Assembly (NCBI RefSeq): GCF_002042885.1
Contig: NZ_MVFY01000002.1
Coordinates: 62,001-126,000, forward strand
Direction of reading: 5' to 3'
DNA from: Citrobacter portucalensis
GTDB lineage: Bacteria > Pseudomonadota > Gammaproteobacteria > Enterobacterales > Enterobacteriaceae
Length of the DNA stretch: 64,000 bases
Shown here: positions 58,012 through 64,000 of the stretch, in pieces
How positions within the stretch are numbered: the stretch's first letter is position 1
Layout of the letters: each line of letters opens with the position of its first letter
Notes under the pieces: generated by a model
What the model saw: only the letters and a program-made list of their open reading frames with translations
What the model was told of the DNA's origin: nothing
Database searches by the model: none
Position numbers and translations under genes: made by a program

Positions 58012-59474
58012 CCGAGCATCGATCCTGTTTCGAGAAGATTACGATGCAGATCGAACGCATGGCTGAGATCGTGATGGATATGTCCGCCGGGTGCTTTCTC
58101 CAGATAGCGGTGCAGATAATCCCGGTAAAGAGGGTGCGCACAGTTATCGATAATCGTGTGCGCCCGCTGCATCGGAGATAGCCCACGCAGATCGGCAATC
58201 CCTTGTTCGGTCACGATCACTTTAACGCTATGTTCGCTGTGGTCGACATGGCTGCACATCGGTACGATGGTGGAGATTTTCCCGCCTTTGGCAATCGACG
58301 GCGCCATAAAGATAGACAGGTAGGCATTGCGCTCGAAATCCCCGCTGCCGCCGATGCCATTCATCAGGTTCACCCCCGCAACGTGCGTGGAATTGGCATG
58401 GCCGTAGATATCAAACTCCAGACCGACGTTGAGCGCAATAACCCCCAGCCGACGGATGATCTCCGGGTTATTGGAGATCTCCTGCGGGCGCAGCACAATC
58501 CGGCTGGCGAAGAAGTCCATGTTGTCGTAAATCTTCTGTAGCGACGGGGCTGAAATGGTCAGGCTGGAGGCGCTGGCACCTGTTATCTTGCCCGTTTCCA
58601 GCAGATGCACCACCGACTCCTGCAACACCTCAGAATACATCATAAAGGGCGGGATATCCGGGTTCTCGCCCAGTCGCGCCATTACCGCGTTGTTGATATT
58701 GCCCACGCCGCTTTGTAAGGGTAGAAACTCAGCTGGAATACGTTTGTGAGCCATTTCTGCCAGCAGGAAAGTGACGACGTTATCGGCAATTTGCTGGCTG
58801 ACCGGATTGGTTTTATCCGCCGCATTTCCGGCATCGGGCAGCTCGGTATCCACCACCGCAACCACCTTTTTGGGGTCTATCTGTACGCACTGACTGCCTA
58901 CGCGATCCATGGTATGAAAAATGGGTACGCTGTTACGCCGCGGCGGCGCACCGGGTATCACGATGTCGGCAAACTCCGCCACGCGCGGATTATGGTAATG
59001 ATTCAATTCAATGATCACTTTTTTCGCCCGCAGCAGCCAGGTCGGCGCATTACCAATACCGCTGGAAAGCCAAATCCGGCCATCTGGCGCGATAGCGGAG
59101 GCTTCAATGACGGCAACATCGATCTCGCCAAAAAAGCCGTAATTAACCATTTGCGCCACTTCACTCAAATGGAGATCGACAAACCTCACCTGGCCCTGAT
59201 TAATTTTCTCGCGCAGGCCCGATGACGTTTGATAAGGCGCCCGCCAGGAAACGGCATCCGCCGCGGATAGAACATCATCAGCGGCGGCGCCAATTGATGC
59301 TCCGGTCAGCAGGCGGATCTGAAAAGGCTGCCCGTTCTGATGCCGTTCGCAGGCGCGTTGGGCAATTGCGCTGGGTAACGCTTTGGGTGAACCCGCAGGG
59401 GTAAAGCCGCTAAACGCCACCATATCATCGTGCTGGATAATTTCTGCCGCCTGTTCGGCGCTCATCCGTTTCAT
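58008..59474 (-). CDS. scpC: Propionyl-CoA:succinate CoA-transferase
   Basis: The last enzyme of the Sbm (succinate-to-propionate) cycle: moves CoA from propionyl-CoA to succinate. The 488 residues align with E. coli YgfH, except that the N-terminus is four residues shorter (MKRMSAEQAAEIIQHDDMVAFSGFTPAGSPKALP). Acetyl-CoA hydrolase/transferase features are LQSGVGNINNAVMA and the site in the ANSTHVAGVNLMNGIGGSGDFERN region. It lies 24 bp after scpB in one operon. Confidence 0.96.
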   Translation of the reverse strand: MKRMSAEQAAEIIQHDDMVAFSGFTPAGSPKALPSAIAQRACERHQNGQPFQIRLLTGASIGAAADDVLSAADAVSWRAPYQTSSGLREKINQGQVRFVDLHLSEVAQMVNYGFFGEIDVAVIEASAIAPDGRIWLSSGIGNAPTWLLRAKKVIIELNHYHNPRVAEFADIVIPGAPPRRNSVPIFHTMDRVGSQCVQIDPKKVVAVVDTELPDAGNAADKTNPVSQQIADNVVTFLLAEMAHKRIPAEFLPLQSGVGNINNAVMARLGENPDIPPFMMYSEVLQESVVHLLETGKITGASASSLTISAPSLQKIYDNMDFFASRIVLRPQEISNNPEIIRRLGVIALNVGLEFDIYGHANSTHVAGVNLMNGIGGSGDFERNAYLSIFMAPSIAKGGKISTIVPMCSHVDHSEHSVKVIVTEQGIADLRGLSPMQRAHTIIDNCAHPLYRDYLHRYLEKAPGGHIHHDLSHAFDLHRNLLETGSMLG

Positions 59475-59498
59475 GGCCGTCTCCTTCCTCGGACGTGA

Positions 59499-60284
59499 TT
59501 AATGGCCAACAAAATTTGGTTTACGTTTTTCCATAAACGCGTTCATCCCTTCCTGATAATCCTCGCTGTCGTACACCGCGCGGCGCATGCCCTGAATACG
59601 CTCGAACTCATCAGAATTCATGGTGTGCGCTTCACCCAGCACGCGCAGTTCTTCTTTGATGACGGCGATGGCCAGCGGCGCTTTTTCCGAGATGTGGTGT
59701 GCCATTTGCAGAGTGAAATCTTCCAGTTCCTCGACGGGCACGACATGGTTAAGGATCCCGACCGCCATGGCGCGTTGAGCGGTGATGGGCGAAGCGGTAA
59801 AAATCAGCTCTTTTACTATGTGAAAACCAGCGTCGCGGGTCAGGTTGTGGATGCCCACCAGGTTATATGGCACACCGAGGTTGACCGGGGTCATCGAGAA
59901 AGTGGAGGTACTGGCTGCAATGATCAGATCGGAACTCATGATCATCTCAAACGCGCCGCCCCAGACGCTGCCTTCGACCATCGAGATCACCGGCTTCGGG
60001 TATTTTTGGATCATACGGGTTATCTGACGCAGCGGATCGTCATAAGAGAGCGGATCGCGACGTCCGGTCGGGAGTTCATGAATATCATGCCCGGCAGAGA
60101 ACACTTTGGCCCCGCTCGGGGCGCGCAGAATGATGCAGCGAATGTCCGCACGATTGAGATCGCTCAGCGCCTGCATCAGATCGTCAATAAACACTTTACT
60201 CAGGGCATTGAGCTTGCGGGCGTAATTGAACTCAATAACCGCGACTTTCTGGATGATGACCACGTTGACGTATTGATAAGACAT
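59499..60284 (-). CDS. scpB: Methylmalonyl-CoA decarboxylase
   Basis: A crotonase-fold enzyme that decarboxylates methylmalonyl-CoA to propionyl-CoA. The start at 60284 (MSYQYVNVVIIQKVAVIEFNY) gives 261 residues as in E. coli. The oxyanion-hole stretches KVFSAGHDIHELP and MVEGSVWGGAFEMIMSSD are present. It is the third gene of the scpA-argK-scpB-scpC operon, 10 bp after argK. Confidence 0.96.
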   Translation of the reverse strand: MSYQYVNVVIIQKVAVIEFNYARKLNALSKVFIDDLMQALSDLNRADIRCIILRAPSGAKVFSAGHDIHELPTGRRDPLSYDDPLRQITRMIQKYPKPVISMVEGSVWGGAFEMIMSSDLIIAASTSTFSMTPVNLGVPYNLVGIHNLTRDAGFHIVKELIFTASPITAQRAMAVGILNHVVPVEELEDFTLQMAHHISEKAPLAIAVIKEELRVLGEAHTMNSDEFERIQGMRRAVYDSEDYQEGMNAFMEKRKPNFVGH

Positions 60285-60294
60285 AATGTTCTCT

Positions 60295-61290
60295 TTATTG
60301 AAAGTAATGATGCTGAATAAATTCGCTGATGTGCCGCAGACCGGTGCGCGGCGAAAGATCATTGTTTTTGACGGCCTGTAGCGTCTGCTGGAAATAGCGG
60401 TCGAAATCAGTGCGGGCAAACAGCAGATGCAGGGCTTCTTCTTCAGCCTGCTGGTGTAACCAGTCCACCGCCTGCTGCTGGCGAACTTTTTCCAGTCGAC
60501 CGCTGGCGGTCAGGCACGTTTTAAAGTCGCTAATCGCCTGCCAAACCTCCTCGATACCGCGTTTTTCCAGGGCGCTACAGGTCAGAACCCGCGGCTGCCA
60601 CTCGTCATATTTGCGGCGCAGAATATGCAGGGCGGATTCGTACATATGGCGGGCAATGGCAACGCTGGTATGGTTATCACCGTCGTCCTTATTGATGACG
60701 ACCAGATCCGCCATTTCCATCAGTCCTTTTTTGATGCCCTGTAAATCGTCGCCACCGCCAGCGATTTGCAGTGAGATAAAGCAATCCACCATGCCTGCGA
60801 CTTCGGTTTCTGACTGCCCTACGCCGACGGTTTCCACAATCACCACGTCAAAGCCAGCCGCTTCGCACAGCAGCATTAATTCGCGGGCGCGCTGGCTGGC
60901 ACCGCCTAAATGACCGCTGGAAGGGACCGGTCGAATAAACGCAGATTCGGCGCGGGCCAGCTCCGTCATGCGGGTTTTATCGCCAAGAATGCTGCCGCCG
61001 CTGACCGGGCTGCTGGGATCGACGGCGATCACCGCTACCCGTAACCCGTGGCGGATAAGCAGCATGCCGAATGCTTCCAGGAAAGTGCTTTTGCCCGCGC
61101 CCGGCGTACCGGTGATCCCCAAGCGCAGGGCGTTACCGGTGAACGGCATAATCGCGTCCAGCAATTGCGTACTCAGCGGCTGGTGGCGCGGGTGGTTGCT
61201 TTCGACCAGCGTCATCGCCTGGGCGAGCGTAGCCCGTTCACCGAGTCGCAAACGGCGGACGGTATCTTCAAGCGTGGCGGCGTTAATCAT
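60295..61290 (-). CDS. argK: ArgK/MeaB-type GTPase, chaperone of methylmalonyl-CoA mutase
   Basis: A G3E-family GTPase that protects and reactivates B12-dependent methylmalonyl-CoA mutase. The 331 residues show the P-loop [17 protein letters not shown] near 58-74, [38 protein letters not shown] and NKDDGDN (the NKxD position). The start overlaps the end of scpA by 8 bp, so the mutase and its chaperone are co-translated. Confidence 0.96.
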   Translation of the reverse strand: MINAATLEDTVRRLRLGERATLAQAMTLVESNHPRHQPLSTQLLDAIMPFTGNALRLGITGTPGAGKSTFLEAFGMLLIRHGLRVAVIAVDPSSPVSGGSILGDKTRMTELARAESAFIRPVPSSGHLGGASQRARELMLLCEAAGFDVVIVETVGVGQSETEVAGMVDCFISLQIAGGGDDLQGIKKGLMEMADLVVINKDDGDNHTSVAIARHMYESALHILRRKYDEWQPRVLTCSALEKRGIEEVWQAISDFKTCLTASGRLEKVRQQQAVDWLHQQAEEEALHLLFARTDFDRYFQQTLQAVKNNDLSPRTGLRHISEFIQHHYFQ

Positions 61291-63427
61291 GATGCTGACT
61301 GATACGGGTTAACACATCGCGGACGCTGTCGAGCATTGGCGTGCCGGGACCATAAATGGCTGCCACGCCATGTTCGTGCAGGAAGGCGTAATCCTGTGGC
61401 GGAATAACGCCTCCTGCTACCACGCAGATATCTTCACGCCCCCATTTTTTGAGTGCGGTAACCAGTTCCGGAATCAGCGTTTTATGACCCGCCGCCAGTG
61501 ACGATGCGCCTATTACATGCACATCGTTTTCTACCGCCAGACGGGCGATCTCTTCTGGTGTGGAGAACATCGGGCTGAGATCGACATCAAAACCGAGATC
61601 GGAATAGGCGCTGGCGATTACCTTCGCGCCGCGATCGTGGCCGTCCTGACCCATCTTGGCGATCAGAATACGCGGGCGGCGGCCATTTTCCGCGAGGAAT
61701 CGTTCGGTTTGCGCAACGATGGTATCAAACTCATCGGCGGATTTGTCTGACTGATGATAGCTTTGCGCAATCACTCCGGTGACGCAGTGGCTGGGAACCA
61801 GATACCGATCAAAAGCGACTTCCAGCGCGTCGGAGATTTCACCCAACGTGGCGCGAACGCGGGCGGCGTTGACGGCAGCAGCCAGCAGGTTTTCATTATG
61901 CTGCGCGGCGTGGGTCAGTGCCGTGAGCGCGGCTTTAACGGCATCGTTGTCGCGGGTGGTGCGGATATGTTTCAGCGAGGCAATCTGCTCGTTGCGCACC
62001 TTCACGTTGTCGATCTCCAGTACCGACGTCTCGTCTTCTTTATCCAGCTTGTACTTATTGACGCCGACGATAACGCGCTTACCCTGGTCGATCAGCGACT
62101 GTTCACGCGCGGAGGCTTCTTCGATCATCCGTTTAGGGAGCCCGGCTTCGATCGCTTTCGCCATGCCGCCTGCCTCGTCAATCTGTTTGATGATCGTGCG
62201 TGCCTGCTTCACAATTTGATCGGTGAGTGACTCGACGTAATACGATCCGGCCAGCGGATCAACGGTGCGGCAGATCTCTGATTCTTCCTGAATGATGATT
62301 TGCGTATTACGCGCAATACGGGCGGAGAAATCGGTGGGCAGACCGAGCGCTTCATCAAAGGCGTTGGTATGCAGCGACTGGGTGCCGCCAAGCGTAGCGC
62401 CGAGTGCTTCAATAGTGGTTCGTACCACGTTGTTATATGGATCCTGCTCGGTCAGGCTCCAGCCAGACGTCTGGCAGTGGGTACGCAGAGCGAGAGATTT
62501 CGGGTTGGTCGCGCCAAAGCTGCTGACCGCTTCACTCCACAAATAGCGCGCCGCTCGTAGCATGGCGACGTTCATAAACAGATCCATGCCGATACCGAAG
62601 AAGAACGACAGGCGCGGGGCGAAGTCATCAATTTTCAGTCCGGCGGAGAGTGCAGCTTTGATGTATTCAATACCGTCTGCCAGCGTAAACGCTACCTGCT
62701 GCACGCAGTTCGCTCCGGCTTCACCCATGTGATAGCCGCTGATGCTGATGGTATTAAAGCGCGGCATGTTGCCGGAGCACCAGGCGATGATGTCGGCGAT
62801 AATGCGCATGGACGGTTTTGGTGGATAAATGTAGGTGTTGCGGCACAGGTACTCTTTCAGAATATCGTTCTGAATGGTCCCGGTGAGTTGTTCCGGCGTT
62901 ACGCCTTGTTCTTCTGCTGCGACGATATAAAACGCCAGCACCGGCAGAACCGCGCCGTTCATGGTCATCGATACTGACATCTTATCCAGCGGGATCTGGT
63001 CGAACAGTATCTTCATATCTTCGACGGTATCGATCGCCACGCCCGCTTTGCCGACGTCACCCGCCACGCGCGGGTTGTCAGAGTCGTAGCCACGATGGGT
63101 GGCAAGGTCAAAGGCGACGGAAAGCCCTTTTTGCCCGGCGGCGAGGTTGCGGCGGTAAAAGGCGTTGGACTCTTTGGCGGTAGAGAAACCAGCGTACTGA
63201 CGAATGGTCCACGGCTGCGCGGTATACATGGTGGCGCGCGGGCCACGCACGTAAGGCGGCAGGCCGGGAAGGGTGCCCGTGACTTCCAGATTATCGAGGT
63301 CCTCTTCGGTGTACAGCGGCTTGATGGCAATCCCTTCCGCCGTCTGTCTTTCCAGCGACTCGACGGTTTTTTCCCGTCGACTGAGTTCTTTATTGGCGAG
63401 TGTTTGCCACTCCTGCACGTTTGCCAT
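61283..63427 (-). CDS. scpA: Adenosylcobalamin-dependent methylmalonyl-CoA mutase
   Basis: Interconverts succinyl-CoA and methylmalonyl-CoA; first step of the cycle. The start at 63427 ([20 protein letters not shown]) gives 714 residues, as E. coli Sbm. There is an N-terminal TIM barrel with [30 protein letters not shown]. The C-terminal B12 domain has the cobalt-ligand motif [10 protein letters not shown] (DxHxxG), then GASSLAAGH and [12 protein letters not shown]. It heads the operon; its promoter lies in 63,428-63,605, with no operator assigned. Confidence 0.97.
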   Translation of the reverse strand: MANVQEWQTLANKELSRREKTVESLERQTAEGIAIKPLYTEEDLDNLEVTGTLPGLPPYVRGPRATMYTAQPWTIRQYAGFSTAKESNAFYRRNLAAGQKGLSVAFDLATHRGYDSDNPRVAGDVGKAGVAIDTVEDMKILFDQIPLDKMSVSMTMNGAVLPVLAFYIVAAEEQGVTPEQLTGTIQNDILKEYLCRNTYIYPPKPSMRIIADIIAWCSGNMPRFNTISISGYHMGEAGANCVQQVAFTLADGIEYIKAALSAGLKIDDFAPRLSFFFGIGMDLFMNVAMLRAARYLWSEAVSSFGATNPKSLALRTHCQTSGWSLTEQDPYNNVVRTTIEALGATLGGTQSLHTNAFDEALGLPTDFSARIARNTQIIIQEESEICRTVDPLAGSYYVESLTDQIVKQARTIIKQIDEAGGMAKAIEAGLPKRMIEEASAREQSLIDQGKRVIVGVNKYKLDKEDETSVLEIDNVKVRNEQIASLKHIRTTRDNDAVKAALTALTHAAQHNENLLAAAVNAARVRATLGEISDALEVAFDRYLVPSHCVTGVIAQSYHQSDKSADEFDTIVAQTERFLAENGRRPRILIAKMGQDGHDRGAKVIASAYSDLGFDVDLSPMFSTPEEIARLAVENDVHVIGASSLAAGHKTLIPELVTALKKWGREDICVVAGGVIPPQDYAFLHEHGVAAIYGPGTPMLDSVRDVLTRISQHHD

Positions 63428-63608
63428 TTTTTGCTCCGTATTACGCAATAAGTTGAATCTTTGCGAATACGGTGAGCTTTTTCATTTGGCTTGTCGCCAG
63501 CAAAAAATAGCCAACAGGGCGTCGTTTTTTGCCGCGTGGCGTGTTTGATTTTGTGATTTATTTCAAAGACGTGGCGGGAATAGCATGAAAAGAGGGTAAA
63601 AGGCTTGT

Positions 63609-63641
63609 CGGCCGGATAGGGCGTTACGCCACCATCCGGCA
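63609..63641. repeat. REP element between scpA promoter and argP
   Basis: TCGGCCGGATAGGGCGTTACGCCACCATCCGGCA, a single REP unit. Confidence 0.85.
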
Positions 63642-63660
63642 CTCAGAGGTTATGAGCGGT

Positions 63661-64000
63661 TTAATCCTGACGCAGTACGTTGTGACCATAGGCCAGCAGC
63701 GCATCGGTGACGTTGCGCATCATGCGACTTTCCGGTGCAAAACGGTGCCAGTACAGCATCCGGCGCTGGAACAGGCCCGGTGTTAAGTCGATAAGCTCGC
63801 CGCTTTCCAGTTCTTTCTCAATCTGCAAGTGGGGGATCATGCAGCAGGTCGTTCCCTGACGCGCCAATTGAACAAAGGCTTCAGACGAGTTAACGATATG
63901 GCACGGCACGCTGCCCGGTGGCAGGTCGAAGTTTTGTTGCAGGAACGCCTGGTGCATATCATCAAGATGGTCAAACGCTACCGCTGGGGCTTTCAGCAGG
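63661..64000 (-). CDS. argP: LysR-type regulator ArgP, C-terminal part
   Basis: The last 113 codons of ArgP (IciA), the arginine/lysine-sensing activator of argO; the gene continues past the window end. The visible part belongs to the co-effector domain: [21 protein letters not shown], then [28 protein letters not shown] and the end [11 protein letters not shown], close to E. coli. The DNA-binding domain is outside the window. The presence of both argO and argP in the window supports conserved arginine-export control. Confidence 0.95.
   Translation of the reverse strand, partial: LLKAPAVAFDHLDDMHQAFLQQNFDLPPGSVPCHIVNSSEAFVQLARQGTTCCMIPHLQIEKELESGELIDLTPGLFQRRMLYWHRFAPESRMMRNVTDALLAYGHNVLRQD

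Overview
This window is chromosomal DNA from an enterobacterium close to Escherichia, Salmonella and Citrobacter. From position 18,600 to the end the gene order is that of the E. coli K-12 speC-argP region, with protein lengths matching E. coli almost residue for residue. Citrobacter is my best guess for the genus, from protein divergence and accessory content. No search was run to confirm it.

Positions 1-18,219 hold the 3' half of a type VI secretion (T6SS) locus, all on the + strand. In order: the end of a VgrG spike with a C-terminal transthyretin-like tail; a 759-residue probable cargo effector of unknown activity; two complete and one truncated tandem copies (884-bp period) of a lipoprotein with a formylglycine-generating-enzyme (SUMF1) fold; a PAAR tip protein; a two-helix membrane protein; then tssM, tssA, tssF, tssG, tssJ, tssE and a VasL-type membrane-anchored TssA relative. 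Genes overlap or nearly touch. tssB, tssC, hcp, tssH, tssK and tssL are not present and probably lie upstream. The locus ends against a tRNA-Phe gene whose 3' end and terminator are partly duplicated, as at a tRNA integration site.

Positions 18,600-64,000 are mostly conserved housekeeping genes: yqgA, speC, nupG, mltC-yggX-mutY, trmB-yggL-yggN, ansB, hemW-rdgB-yggU-yggT-yggS, yggR, ruvX-yqgE, gshB-rsmE, endA, sprT, galP, metK, yqgB-speA, speB, loiP, tktA, epd-pgk-fbaA-mscS, argO, yggE, ygfI, the scpA-argK-scpB-scpC methylmalonyl-CoA operon and the 3' end of argP. Polyamine synthesis (speC, speA, speB, metK), central carbon metabolism (tktA, epd, pgk, fbaA) and arginine/lysine handling (argO, argP) are the main themes.

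Two interruptions of the conserved order stand out. First, an AT-rich insert of about 1.15 kb lies between two imperfect direct copies (at least 283 bp, 1,450 bp apart) of the yggS/yggR start region. It carries an NlpC/P60- or CHAP-like putative peptidoglycan hydrolase and a translationally coupled periplasmic protein, which together look like an orphan toxin/immunity pair, plausibly cargo for the T6SS. The duplication leaves one intact copy of both yggS and yggR. Second, an unrecognised lipoprotein gene sits between speA and speB. ERIC and REP/BIME repeats fill several intergenic gaps.
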